DNA of 64,000 bases, taken from NCBI GenBank assembly GCA_963556255.1, contig OY744611.1, positions 6,184,736 to 6,248,735 on the forward strand, written 5' to 3'. The notes beneath the pieces were generated by a model. It worked only from the letters and a program-made list of their open reading frames with translations. It was not told the DNA's origin and did not search any database. The position numbers and the translations under genes were made by a program. The stretch comes from Allolobophora icterica. Its lineage: Eukaryota > Annelida > Clitellata > Crassiclitellata > Lumbricidae. Positions 35,641 to 50,884 of the stretch are shown piece after piece. Numbering within the stretch: position 1 is the first letter of the stretch; every line of letters begins with the position of its first letter.

Positions 35641-35699
35641 GGGAAATCTCGGAGTGGAGAATCTATGGTGAGGAAAGGTCTTTGGAATGACGTCGACCG

Positions 35700-36555
35700 T
35701 CAGCATTAGAGAGGTTTAACGATCTATAAGCCGGGTGAATACCAAAGCCTGTCTTATGTAGACGTGGTCGCCTGGGGGATACACGGATACCGCATTATCT
35801 ACAACCTGCGAAAAAGTGTCAGCCAGTAAGCTTCATCTGCTACCATTCGCAGATAAGTGAGATTGTCTTCAATACAGCATGGACCAGGAACCCTGAACTG
35901 TCAATTGCTAACTATGCATGGGACTGCTTGGCTGGGCTCTACAAGAGCCTGCCATCTGTGACATTTTCAGTTATCTGATTATCACATCCTAAGAGTGAAC
36001 TGTTCTCTATCAATTTCAAGACCACTTGGGCTAGCGAAGGTACATTAGAGGTGTAGTAGGTCCTATTCCTATTCAGTGTCTGAATACATACATACACACA
36101 AACATACAAGCGTAGGCTGCAATATATCTATATATTATAAAAATTCACAATTCTGATAGTAAACAAAAATATAACCTGTACAAACTTCTAAGTTTAATAC
36201 TAAGTGTCACTTGCAACACAACATATACAATGCATGTAAAACAGAAACATGTGAATGCTTTGTAAAATTTACTGCTTGGTGAGATGACCGGCAGTAGGTT
36301 TTAAAGTTTGGGGTTTAATTTTTGGTGTACACGTGTCCTTGAAATTGCAAAGGAGTTAGTACTTGCTGTGTCAAAGTCTTATGAACAAACCATTGTGGCC
36401 ATTAATTAATCTCATGAGGTTCATGATATGCTTAGGCAGTCAAAGAATGAGGTCCTGCTTCATACTAGTAAATAACTTGACAATCAGAAAGATATATATT
36501 TACGCCTTTACACTTAGTCAACAGACCTGTCGGTGTTTTTTTTATATCTCTTATG
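35700..36555. other. No gene recognised
   Basis: Probable intron sequence between exons of the minus-strand gene. No domain or transposon ends seen. Confidence 0.4.
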
Positions 36556-36566
36556 TAATTCTGAAT

Positions 36567-39887
<3,321 letters not shown>

Positions 39888-39904
39888 TTCTGAATTTCAA
39901 CCCC

Positions 39905-40345
39905 AGACGATAATTTCACAAATTTAATCCAAATGCAGAACATTTTATACTCCTGTTTAAGCCCCTGTTTCAAAAACCCTGATCAGTTGACTTTGTGACC
40001 ACGAAATTGAAATTGTCTAGATCAGTTAACCCGATAACCAGGGGCCTTACCCATGTAACCCACCACTGGCTGTGCCTTCATATTCCCAGTTCTCACCTCT
40101 ATACACTTTTATATCCACCACTGGATATGCAAACCGTGCAACATATGATATTATTTTTGGATACCAGAATCAGCTCATCTTTGCGTATAACAGCCCTGCC
40201 TGTTACACTGATTGGCACCAAATATAGTAACAGGTTATGAAAATTACAAACAGAAAAAGACAGTAAAATAGAAATGAAGATTTTCAAGGCTTTATCAAAC
40301 ATACGTAATTTTATTAAACTATCTGCAGATCATTAGTGACTCTAC
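39905..40345. other. No gene recognised (intron)
   Basis: Downstream side of the CARD2 exon. An AATAAA lies next to the read-through stop at 40314-40316 on the minus strand and could serve an alternative terminal exon. Confidence 0.4.
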
Positions 40346-40651
40346 CTCCGCCTGACTCAAATACTTCTGCAATGTGTCTTTGGTTTGAATGATGAAGGCA
40401 ATTGATTGTCTGCTGGTAGTCGTGTAAGCTGCTTCTTTGCAAAATATCTAACAATGCTTCAGCTTTGTTGCACGAAGATGGTTTTGATGAAATGAAGTCC
40501 ATCTGTCTCATGTTAATGACCTTTGCTGAATGCAGAAGACCAAGCAGAATACTCAGATCCAGTAGCTCAATCAAACTTTCCCGATTGGTGTCTAGTATTA
40601 ACATTTTCTTTTCTGTCAAAGGCCACTGTTTTCCATATTCTGGATCATATT
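40346..40651 (-). CDS. Second CARD domain exon (CARD2)
   Basis: A 306-nt minus-strand exon, acceptor ttactgtttttcag, donor GGAG|GTAGAG, phases 1 to 1, so it continues the frame left by CARD1. The peptide begins YDPEYGKQWPLTEKKM and holds a canonical CARD: NRESLIELLDLSILLGLLHS, NMRQMDFISS, NKAEALLDILQRSSLHDYQQ and CLHHSNQRHIAEVFESGG. It differs strongly from CARD1 and CARD3, so it is an older module, not a recent duplicate. If the donor were skipped, a stop follows 10 codons later next to an AATAAA, giving a possible alternative 3' end. A 7.5-kb foldback element ends only 15 bp upstream of this exon. Confidence 0.83.
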
Positions 40652-40672
40652 CTGAAAAACAGTAACAGTAGT

Positions 40673-40970
40673 GGTTAATAGCCAGGTGACAACACAATTT
40701 CGGAAAACCTATAGCCAGGTGACAACACAATTTCGGAAAACCTATAGCCAGGTGACAACACAATTTCAGAAAACCTATAGCCAGGTGACAACACAATTTC
40801 GGAAAACCTATAGCCAGGTGACAACACAATTTCAGAAAACCTATAGCCAGGTGACAACACAATTTCGGAAAACCTATAGCCAGGTGACAACACAATTTCG
40901 GAAAACCCATAGCCAGGTGACAACACAATTACGGGAAACCCATAGCCTGGTGACAGCACAGTCTTATTAA
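40673..40970. repeat. 33-bp minisatellite, left arm (about 9 units)
   Basis: Unit 'atagccaggtgacaacac' + 'aatttcggaaaacct'. It is open in several frames because 33 is a multiple of three. The innermost units are the most diverged. Confidence 0.92.
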
Positions 40971-41529
40971 TTATAATTATGAAGTATGATTATGAAATAT
41001 GATTATGAATTATTAATTATGAATTATGAACAACTTAACACACATACAAACATCAAACCAAACACACACACACACACACACACTCACACACACATACATA
41101 CACACACGTTTTGAACTCTGCCTTACTCATTCAAAATCTTTTATCAGAAATGGACTCTGCACTTTAGACACATCTTGCATTCCACAGAAGGGCTCTAAGA
41201 GGTGTTTATCCAAAAAGACAATGGAAATATATACCCATGCTTGGCCACGCACACAACTCATAGGTCATGTTGAAGCAATCATTCCAACTAGAATATTATT
41301 ACCAATTAGCATGCTAGCATATTTCAAGTTTGCATATTCAGTTGGATTGAGAGTTTACATATAAAACTTAGGAATTCCAAGTTGTATGAGGGATTTCTAC
41401 AGTCAAATGTCGACTTTTAGCGTGTAATGATGCACGATGTGTAAGCTTACAGCTAAAATGACAACGCATATGTTACAAAGATGCGCAAGACATTGCAAAC
41501 AGGCATCTCTTGACGTCTAAGGACTGCTG

Positions 41530-42010
41530 GGAAGAGAGAGTTTATGCAGCAAAATTACAAGTTTTGAGAATGCAGAGACGCATATGAGGAGAGAAACGTA
41601 TGTCTTTTAGGTTGTGAGGAGAGCTAGCATGAAGGTTTGCACAGTAAAATGTGAGCTTTTGAGTTGCATGAGTGCTTGTGATGGTGATTTCTATACTAAA
41701 ATTACAACTTCTTCGTTTCAAGATTCGCAAACTATCCTCTCTTATGTTGTAAAGTCAGCTGGAGAGAGAGTTTATGCAGCAAAAGTACAAGTTTTGAGAA
41801 TGCAGAGACGCATATGAGGAGAGAAACTTAGGTCTTTTAGGTTGTGAGGAGAGCTAGCATGAAGGTTTGCACAATAAAATGTTAGCTTTTGAGTTGCATG
41901 AGTGCCTGTGATGGTGATTTCTGTACTAAAATTACAACTTCTTCGTTTCAAGATTCGCAAACTAACCACTCTTATGTTGTAAAGTCAGCTGGAGAGAGAG
42001 CTTTTGCAAC
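41530..42010. repeat. ~230-bp tandem duplication, left arm only
   Basis: Two units from 'gagagtttatgcagcaaaa' (41537 and 41767) with the same order of words. The right arm has one unit at 46972-47240. Confidence 0.8.
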
Positions 42011-42829
42011 AAACTTACAATTTTGAGGTTGTAGCGACACATGTGAGGTGAGAAACTTAGGTCTTTTAGGGAGTGAGGAGAGCTAGAATGAAGGTTTGGG
42101 AAGACGGTTGAAGCGCATGCTTTCAGAGTAGAAGTCCAACTTTCTAGGGTTGAAAGACACGAGAATGTTTGGTTCTACACTAAAATGGTAACGTTTAAGT
42201 TGAAAACATGCATGCGATGATGACTTGCATACTAGAATTACAACATTCTACTTTGTAAAGACGGCTGCAGTGAGGGTTTTTACAACAGTTGGCAAATTTT
42301 AAGTTCATAAAATTGTTGAGACGAAGGTTTTTAGATTGAAAAGCTGGTTTACATTATAAAATTTTGTCTTTCTTTAGATGCAAAGAAGTATGAGACCAAG
42401 GTTTTCATTATAAAATTGTTACTCATAGGATAGAAAGACAGCTTGAGTGGACATTCCTACAATAAAATTATACATTTAGGTGTATGTTGTGCTGCTAAGA
42501 TTAAGTCTTTCCACATTGTGCAGACAAATGGAATGCTGATTTCCACAGTAAAATGACAACTTTTAGCATGCGAAGACGCAGAACATGAGAGCTTACTTGC
42601 TAAATGACAAGTCTTTGACACAAAGATGCATGCGTTGAAGGATTGTGTATGAGGCTGAAGTCTTTCGCGTTTGCATATGCAGTTGGATTGAGAGTTTACT
42701 TATAAAACTTAGGACTTGCAAGTTGCATGAAGGATTTCTACAGTAAAATGTCGACTTTTAGCGTGCGAAGATGTAGTATGTGAGAGCTTACAAGCTAAAA
42801 TGAGATCACTTATGCTACAAAGATGCACA

Positions 42830-43560
42830 GTACAGTGCAAACAGGCATCTCTTGTGGTGTAAAGCCTGCTGAGAAGAGAGTTTATGTAGCAAAATTACAA
42901 TTTTTGGAATGCAGAGACGCATACGAGGAGAGAAACGTATGTCTTTTAGTGTGCGAGGAGAGCTAACATGAAGGTTTGCATAGTAAAATGTGAGCTTTTG
43001 GATGCGCAGGACAGTCAAACAAGCATCTCTTGTGCTGTAAAGCCTGCTGAGAAGAGAGTTTATGTAGCAAAATTACAATTTTTGGAATGCAGAGACGCAT
43101 ACGAGGAGAGAAACGTATGTCTTTTAGTGTGCGAGGAGAGCTAACATGAAGGTTTGCATAGTAAAATGTGAGCTTTTGGATGCGCAGGACAGTGCAAACA
43201 GGTATCTCCTGTGGTGTAAAACCTGCTGAGAAGAGAGTTTATGCAGCAAAATTACAATTTTTGGAATGCAGAGACGCATACGAGGAGAGAAACTTGTCTT
43301 TTAGGGTGCAAGGAGAGCTAACATGAAGGTTTGCATAGTAAAATGTGAGCTTTTGGATGCGCAGGACAGTGCAAACAGGTATCTCCTGTGGTGTAAAGCC
43401 TGCTGAGAAGAGAGTTTATGCAGCAAAATTACAATTTTTGGAATGCAGAGACGCATACGAGGAGAGAAACTTATGTCTTTTAGGATGCGAGGAGAGCTAA
43501 CATGAAAGTTTGCATAGTAAAATGTGAGCTTTTGAGTTGCATGAGTGCTTGTGATGGTGG
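42830..43560. repeat. ~177-bp tandem array, left arm
   Basis: Words 'gagcttttggatgcgcagg' recur at about 42990, 43169 and 43346, spacing 177-178. The full unit includes 'tacgaggagagaaac' and 'gaagagagtttatg'. Confidence 0.85.
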
Positions 43561-45129
43561 TTTCTATACTAACATTACAACTTTCTTCATTTCAATGAAA
43601 TATTTGCACGCTGATTTTAGTGTTTTAGCTGATCGACTTATATAAAAACGTGAAATATTAGCATGGAAAGGTTTAGATAAAGCTGAGGAGCGCTGGGAGC
43701 GCTAGGAGCAGCAGGGGTGGAGGCAGCGACGGCAGCAGCGGAGGTTGCGGAGGCAACGGCGGCAGCGGCAGCAGCGAATGCAGCTGTGGCAGTGGCGACG
43801 GATTTGTGTGAAAGGTATGTTTTCGATTGAAGCGTATATGCAAAGTCTGCAAAATGATACATTTTGCGTCGTTTGGATGGTGAAACTAATACATGTGATA
43901 TTTCTACATGGTGTTGTGTGAAGCCAGAACATAGAATTTGTTGAAACTTAAAGGTTTTGACTTAAATGTGTTTGAAAAGAAAGTGAAAATGTGCATCTTC
44001 TACAGATTTTTTGGTAATGAAACAGATGTGTACGAAAGTTCTATTTGGAGTAATGTGAAACACGTTGTAGTTATTTGAGCGAAAAAGAGCCTTTTCAAGT
44101 GGAAAACATGGTGCATTTTAGAGAAATCGGGAGTTGGAAATGCTAGGTAGAGTATTTCTAGTTGAAGTTTATTCATAGAGGTGAATTGTACACATGCAAT
44201 TTGTAGGAAAAGGCATTTTTTCGATTGAAGCACAGTTGGAAAGCGCTTAAAATGATATATTAAAATGAATATATGTGAAACATGTCTTTTCCAACAAAAA
44301 TTCATCGATGTGCTACACTTCATGTAGCACAAACTCTTGTTAGAACTATGTTACACACCAATTCCATCACTCGAACTTTTCAAAATATATCATTTTAAGC
44401 GCTTTCCAACTGTGCTTCAATCGAAAAAATGCCTTTTCCTACAAATTGCATGTGTACAATTCACCTCTATGAATAAACTTCAACTAGAAATACTCTACCT
44501 AGCATTTCCAACTCCCGATTTCTCTAAAATGCACCATGTTTTCCACTTGAAAAGGCTCTTTTTCGCTCAAATAACTACAACGTGTTTCACATTACTCCAA
44601 ATAGAACTTTCGTACACATCTGTTTCATTACCAAAAAATCTGTAGAAGATGCACATTTTCACTTTCTTTTCAAACACATTTAAGTCAAAACCTTTAAGTT
44701 TCAACAAATTCTATGTTCTGGCTTCACACAACACCATGTAGAAATATCACATGTATTAGTTTCACCATCCAAACGACGCAAAATGTATCATTTTGCAGAC
44801 TTTGCATATACGCTTCAATCGAAAACATACCTTTCACACAAATCCGTCGCCACTGCCACAGCTGCATTCGCTGCTGCCGCTGCCGCCGTTGCCTCCGCAA
44901 CCTCCGCTGCTGCCGTCGCTGCCTCCACCCCTGCTGCTCCTAGCGCTCCCAGCGCTCCTCAGCTTTATCTAAACCTTTCCATGCTAATATTTCACGTTTT
45001 TATATAAGTCGATCAGCTAAAACACTAAAATCAGCGTGCAAATATTTCATTGAAATGAAGAAAGTTGTAATGTTAGTATAGAAACCACCATCACAAGCAC
45101 TCATGCAACTCAAAAGCTCACATTTTACT

Positions 45130-46170
45130 ATGCAAACTTTCATGTTAGCTCTCCTCGCATCCTAAAAGACATAAGTTTCTCTCCTCGTATGCGTCTCTGC
45201 ATTCCAAAAATTGTAATTTTGCTGCATAAACTCTCTTCTCAGCAGGTTTTACACCACAGGAGATACCTGTTTGCACTGTCCTGCGCATCCAAAAGCTCAC
45301 ATTTTACTATGCAAACCTTCATGTTAGCTCTCCTTGCACCCTAAAAGACAAGTTTCTCTCCTCGTATGCGTCTCTGCATTCCAAAAATTGTAATTTTGCT
45401 CCATAAACTCTCTTCTCAGCAGGTTTTACACCACAGGAGATACCTGTTTGCACTGTCCTGCGCATCCAAAAGCTCACATTTTACTATGCAAACCTTCATG
45501 TTAGCTCTCCTTGCACCCTAAAAGACAAGTTTCTCTCCTCGTATGCGTCTCTGCATTCCAAAAATTGTAATTTTGCTGCATAAACTCTCTTCTCAGCAGG
45601 TTTTACACCACAGGAGATACCTGTTTGCACTGTCCTGCGCATCCAAAAGCTCACATTTTACTATGCAAACCTTCATGTTAGCTCTCCTTGCACCCTAAAA
45701 GACAAGTTTCTCTCCTCGTATGCGTCTCTGCATTCCAAAAATTATAATTTTGCTACATAAACTCTCTTCTCAGCAGGCGTTACAGCACAAGAGATGCTTG
45801 TTTGACTGTCCTGCGCATCCAAAAGCTCACATTTTACTATGCAAACCTTCATGTTAGCTCTCCTCGCACACTAAAAGACATACGTTTCTCTCCTCGTATG
45901 CGTCTCTGCATTCCAAAAATTGTAATTTTGCTACATAAACTCTCTTCTCAGCAGGCTTTACAGCACAAGAGATGCTTGTTTGACTGTCCTGCGCATCCAA
46001 AAGCTCACATTTTACTATGCAAACCTTCATGTTAGCTCTCCTCGCACACTAAAAGACATACGTTTCTCTCCTCGTATGCGTCTCTGCATTCCAAAAATTG
46101 TAATTTTGCTACATAAACTCTCTTCTCAGCAGGCTTTACACCACAAGAGATGCCTGTTTGCACTGTACTG
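45130..46170. repeat. ~177-bp tandem array, right arm
   Basis: 'ctgcgcatccaaaagctcac' occurs at 45281, 45458, 45635, 45811 and 45989, so it has two more units than the left arm. Neighbouring units inside the arm are almost the same, pointing to recent homogenisation. Confidence 0.88.
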
Positions 46171-47807
46171 TGCATCTTTGTAGCATAAGTGATCTCATTT
46201 TAGCTTGTAAGCTCTCACATACTACATCTTCGCACGCTAAAAGTCGACATTTTACTGTAGAAATCCTTCATGCAACTTGCAAGTCCTAAGTTTTATAAGT
46301 AAACTCTCAATCCAACTGCATATGCAAACGCGAAAGACTTCAGCCTCATACACAATCCTTCAACGCATGCATCTTTGTGTCAAAGACTTGTCATTTAGCA
46401 AGTAAGCTCTCATGTTCTGCGTCTTCGCATGCTAAAAGTTGTCATTTTACTGTGGAAATCAGCATTCCATTTGTCTGCACAATGTGGAAAGACTTAATCT
46501 TAGCAGCACAACATACACCTAAATGTATAATTTTATTGTAGGAATGTCCACTCAAGCTGTCTTTCTATCCTATGAGTAACAATTTTATAATGAAAACCTT
46601 GGTCTCATACTTCTTTGCATCTAAAGAAAGACAAAATTTTATAATGTAAACCAGCTTTTCAATCTAAAAACCTTCGTCTCAACAATTTTATGAACTTAAA
46701 ATTTGCCAACTGTTGTAAAAACCCTCACTGCAGCCGTCTTTACAAAGTAGAATGTTGTAATTCTAGTATGCAAGTCATCATCGCATGCATGTTTTCAACT
46801 TAAACGTTACCATTTTAGTGTAGAACCAAACATTCTCGTGTCTTTCAACCCTAGAAAGTTGGACTTCTACTCTGAAAGCATGCGCTTCAACCGTCTTCCC
46901 AAACCTTCATTCTAGCTCTCCTCACTCCCTAAAAGACCTAAGTTTCTCACCTCACATGTGTCGCTACAACCTCAAAATTGTAAGTTTGTTGCAAAAGCTC
47001 TCTCTCCAGCTGACTTTACAACATAAGAGTGGTTAGTTTGCGAATCTTGAAACGAAGAAGTTGTAATTTTAGTACAGAAATCACCATCACAAGCACTCAT
47101 GCAACTCAAAAGCTCACATTTTACTGTGCAAACCTTCATGCTAGCTCTCCTCACAACCTAAAAGACATACGTTTCTCTCCTCATATGCGTCTCTGCATTC
47201 TCAAAACTTGTAATTTTGCTGCATAAACTCTCTCTTCCCAGCAGTCCTTAGACGTCAAGAGATGCCTGTTTGCAATGTCTTGCGCATCTTTGTAACATAT
47301 GCGTTGTCATTTTAGCTGTAAGCTTACACATCGTGCATCATTACACGCTAAAAGTCGACATTTGACTGTAGAAATCCCTCATACAACTTGGAATTCCTAA
47401 GTTTTATATGTAAACTCTCAATCCAACTGAATATGCAAACTTGAAATATGCTAGCATGCTAATTGGTAATAATATTCTAGTTGGAATGATTGCTTCAACA
47501 TGACCTATGAGTTGTGTGCGTGGCCAAGCATGGGTATATATTTCCATTGTCTTTTTGGATAAACACCTCTTAGAGCCCTTCTGTGGAATGCAAGATGTGT
47601 CTAAAGTGCAGAGTCCATTTCTGATAAAAGATTTTGAATGAGTAAGGCAGAGTTCAAAACGTGTGTGTATGTATGTGTGTGTGAGTGTGTGTGTGTGTGT
47701 GTGTGTGTTTGGTTTGATGTTTGTATGTGTGTTAAGTTGTTCATAATTCATAATTTATAATTCATAATCATATTTCATAATCATACTTCATAATTATAAT
47801 TAATAAG

Positions 47808-48165
47808 ACTGTGCTGTCACCAGGCTATGGGTTTCCCGTAATTGTGTTGTCACCTGGCTATGGGTTTCCTGAAATTGTGTTGTCACCTGGCTATAGGTTT
47901 TCCGAAATTGTGTTGTCACCTGGCTATAGGTTTTCCGAAATTGTGTTGTCACCTGGCTATAGGTTTTCCGAAATTGTGTTGTCACCTGGCTATAGGTTTT
48001 CTGAAATTGTGTTGTCACCTGGCTATAGGTTTTCCGAAATTGTGTTGTCACCTGGCTATAGGTTTTCTGAAATTGTGTTGTCACCTGGCTATAGGTTTTC
48101 CGAAATTGTGTTGTCACCTGGCTATAGGTTTTCCGAAATTGTGTTGTCACCTGGCTATTAACCAC
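47808..48165. repeat. 33-bp minisatellite, right arm (about 11 units)
   Basis: Inverted counterpart of 40673-40970 with two more units. The order of cggaa and cagaa variants partly matches between arms, so copies were gained or lost after the palindrome formed. Confidence 0.92.
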
Positions 48166-48714
48166 TACTAGTAACCATAATCTATACCCATATTTATACC
48201 TACAATTTAAATGATTAGCATTGCAATTTTTAATGCAAATTCAAAATATTTCACACAAACACAATAGCACATAGAGAGCTTAAATGTGAATTAATCTAAG
48301 GTAAATAAAAAATGGCCTGGCCCAGGTTCATCTATCGTCTTGGAGTCTAACTCAAACTCAGCGAGCGACGACCGATTGTCACCGACGGTGAAAAGCCTTC
48401 GGCTAGGCGAGCGGTAAATCGCTCGCCGGTACCTTTGCTAGGCGAGCGATTAAGGAGATCGCTCTCCTATTACATCCATTCCTATTCATTAGCCTTGGAG
48501 AAGAGATGAAGCTTGAGTCGGGACTTGCATGCCTCGGGTAAATGCTGAAAAATACTATTATGCTATGGAATTTGACAAATGTAGAAATGATTTAAAGAAA
48601 ACCTAGATTTTAGTTTGATCTTTAACAAACATGGGGCAACGAGATACATTAATTGAATCGCTAAACATTACTGAAAGTAGAACTGAAGGCGCTGAAACTA
48701 TAGCAAATAAAAGC

Positions 48715-48715
48715 C

Positions 48716-48766
<51 letters not shown>

Positions 48767-48840
48767 TTCGTTTATTGCAATCAATCAATATTCGTTTATT
48801 GCATTAATTTTCGTTGACAATAACAATATATAACAATAAC
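48715..48840 (-). mobile_element. L2-like LINE 3' tail stubs
   Basis: A (ATCA)n run followed by two copies of 'aatattcgtttattgc' (minus strand: gcaataaacgaatatt then the repeat tail). This is the 3' end of a LINE with almost no body. Confidence 0.5.
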
Positions 48841-48844
48841 AATA

Positions 48845-48920
48845 TATAAGCAGAGCGTCTGATTTAAGGCAAGCGAGCGATCGATCGATCGCTTGCCTTA
48901 AATCAGACGCTCTGCTTATA
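48845..48920. repeat. 76-bp perfect palindrome
   Basis: Two 32-bp arms beginning TATAAGCAGAGCGTCTGATT are exact complements around a centre of repeated 'gatc' letters, which is itself self-complementary in part. It lies in the CARD1-CARD2 intron, about 110 bp beyond the CARD1 donor. Confidence 0.9.
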
Positions 48921-49029
48921 CCGGTACAGTATATTCTTATTACCCTTATTTTAACCTATTTTCACATAGACAATTATATCTAGAAGAGAATTTATAGAAT
49001 TGAACCCCGACAAGCTTAATCCCACTCAC

Positions 49030-49579
49030 TTCCATTCCCATTTAAGTAATTGACGATATGTATCTGTTCTGTGTCTCGAAGAGCCTCAATCAAACGATCG
49101 CCTTGACGTTTCACCAAAATGTAATCCAACAGCTGAGAGCTTTTGCTATACAAAGAACTCTTGGCCTTGATTTCAGAAATTTCTTTCCGAGAAAGAGTTC
49201 CGTTGGAAAGCAGTTTCTCCAGAAGTCCAAAATCTGGTTTTATGTGCTCCTCCAGGAACTCTCTGTGCCTTTCAATTGCTTCATCGATTTTATTTACTGG
49301 GTATGCTTCTGCTATTCTTGCTGTTTTATTTTTTATACCACCACTTGGAGAAAATAAGCTTTTCATTCTTCCAATTAGTGTAACACGGGCAGGTTTATCC
49401 AAACGTCTGTCATCCAGATCTGAGCCATCCTTCGAAACCTGTTTGCTTAGCGGTAGCTCAATTGCTTTATAGATTGGTTTAATTGATTTGTCCATTGGCT
49501 TTATTGCTTTGTTTATTATATCCTTGTCAGCTGGATCTGCTACGGCCTTCATTTCTTTTACACTTTTCACACTCGTATT
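49030..49579 (-). CDS. Linker plus CARD domain exon (CARD1)
   Basis: A 550-nt minus-strand exon with acceptor tttatgtttcag and strong donor GAA|GTGAGT, phases 0 to 1. The first ~95 residues are a Lys-rich linker with an imperfect repeat (INKAIKPMDKSIKPIYKAIE). The last ~85 form a six-helix CARD: IERHREFLEEHIKPDFGLLE, LSNGTLSRKEISEIK, SSQLLDYILVKRQGDRLIEA and ALRDTEQIHIVNYL. CARDs are death-fold adaptors that pair with other CARDs in apoptosis and NF-kB signalling. Downstream of a kinase this recalls the RIPK2 layout. A LINE fragment lies about 50 bp upstream of the acceptor. A close relative of this CARD is encoded at 4185-4422. Confidence 0.83.
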
Positions 49580-49632
49580 CTGAAACATAAACTGTTGCAC
49601 CAGTCACATCGTAATAACAATCGAAGATTTAT

Positions 49633-50285
49633 TCATTCATTCACTCGTTCATTTGAGCACTTATATAGCGCGTCTTCAAGGGGACTACTCAGAGGCGCTC
49701 CCGACTCCAGCACGAACATAAAGAACAGTTTTTTTGCGCAGTGTAGAAAGACTCGGGTTGGGTTTTCGGGAGGAGACGCAGCTCCAGAGGGAGTCCGTTC
49801 CACACCACAGGACCAAACACTGAAAGGACCATTTTGCATGGTGGCAGTACGAGCAAATGGCAAAACGAGCACCCCCTCTCCGCAGAGCGGAGCGAGCGAC
49901 CACGGATCTCGCCGGCAGGCAGGCAGAGGGACCTCAGATAGGCTGGAGTGATGCCCAGCTGGCAGCGCCAGACCAAGGGTGCAATCCTATACTGGATGCA
50001 CATTGCACAGAGGAACCGGTAGCCAATGCAAGTCCTGGAGCATGAAGTCGGACACATAGTCAAACTGGGATATCCGACCAATAAGTCGGGTAGCAGCACG
50101 CATGACGCGTTCAAAACAGGCCAAACGCACCGCAGGTAGGCCAATATAGAGAGAGGAGCAGTACCGTAGTCTACTCGGGCCGCGATAAAAGCATGGACTA
50201 GAGTGGACGTAGCAGATGGAGAAAGAGCGCCAGCAATAGTGAGGAACTGGCGCAAGAGAGACTCGTCATAGATACTCCAGACCTA
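49633..50285 (-). mobile_element. CR1-like LINE 3' fragment with (TGAA)n tail
   Basis: Minus strand RT C-terminus: SATSTLVHAFIAARVDYG, CIQYRIAPLVWRCQLGITP, VFGPVVWNGLPLELRLLP and SRERL. The tail lies at 49633-49650. The insertion point is about 50 bp upstream of the CARD1 exon acceptor. Same family as 52345-53130. Confidence 0.8.
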
Positions 50286-50289
50286 ATAA

Positions 50290-50815
50290 TAACCCAGGAT
50301 TAAACAAAATAGTCCTTAAGCACTCGTGATATAGAGGTAAGGAGGTAATAAACTAAATTCTACAACTTACCGCAATACTTGAGTGTGACTATTCAAGCCT
50401 CTGAGAGTGTGGGTTAAAACTTATATGACCATGCCTTAGAATCCTCAAATTTCGAAAAACTCAATACACAAGATATCAACTTGGAAGGCCGTCATGCATA
50501 AAATAGGTCTGAAATAGTTGATTGACATAAAAAATCACAGAGAAGTGCAATATATATATATATAAATTTTGAGTCAGATTTAACTCACAATTTTCACACA
50601 GAAGCTACACATAATAACTTTTTACTATATGAGATAAAACATAATTTTTCACCAACACATTAAACAATTCCAGCCAAATTCCAAATTACACGAGTTTATG
50701 AATGTTTCAAAATTTTCCGTGTTTTCTGAGGCATGGTCACATAATCAGTTTAGATAGATAAATTGTGTTCGCCTGAGTGTAAAACCTGCTTCTGCATTAG
50801 TCAAAAGAGGTTCAC
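50290..50815. other. No gene recognised (intron)
   Basis: AT-rich with a short (TA)n run near 50550. Confidence 0.4.
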
Positions 50816-50819
50816 TCAC

Positions 50820-50881
50820 GGTTGTGCTTTCCTTTGAAACTGCAATTTGTCCTTTCTCCGACATTTTCCCTCTTTGACTTT
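50820..50881 (-). CDS. Linker exon between kinase and first CARD
   Basis: A 62-nt minus-strand exon flanked by acceptor ttttaaattgcag and donor ACC|GTGAGT. In the only frame that fits both neighbours (entry phase 1, exit phase 0) it reads SQRGKMSEKGQIAVSKESTT, a polar Ser/Lys/Glu-rich linker. It contains an ATG, so an alternative transcript could begin here and omit the kinase. No domain is recognised. Support comes from the splice signals and phase agreement only. Confidence 0.6.
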
Positions 50882-50884
50882 CTG

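Larger units (their letters stand above)
40667..48169. mobile_element. 7.5-kb foldback element (giant palindrome)
   Basis: The left arm 40667-44262 (about 3.6 kb) reappears inverted as 44381-48169 (about 3.8 kb), with a ~118-bp unpaired centre. Outer ends read AGTAGTGGTTAATAGCC and its complement. The 6-bp direct repeat AGTAAC (40661-40666 and 48170-48175) looks like a target duplication. Each arm carries, from outside in: a 33-bp minisatellite, an AC-rich stretch, tandem ~230-bp and ~177-bp families, and a GC-rich block (43690-43800 / 44845-44955). Arms look the same except for tandem copy number. No transposase found. It lies in the intron between CARD1 and CARD2. Confidence 0.85.

Noticed and set aside
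40671..40970. Frames of 11-residue repeats (SQVTTQFRKTY and others) open on both strands
   Set aside because: The unit is 33 bp, a multiple of three, so several frames stay open automatically. It is a minisatellite in a mobile element, not a repeat protein.
41026..41364. 112-codon frame with a long His-Thr repeat
   Set aside because: It is translated (AC)n microsatellite inside the foldback element and its mirror exists in the other arm; no domain.
43638..43862. Ala-rich 74-codon frame (FAAAAAAVASATSAAAV)
   Set aside because: Derived from a GC-rich low-complexity block of the foldback element and duplicated in the other arm.
42830..46170. Regularly spaced repeats resembling a CRISPR array
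   Set aside because: The ~177-bp units are contiguous tandem repeats without unique spacers, in an animal genome.
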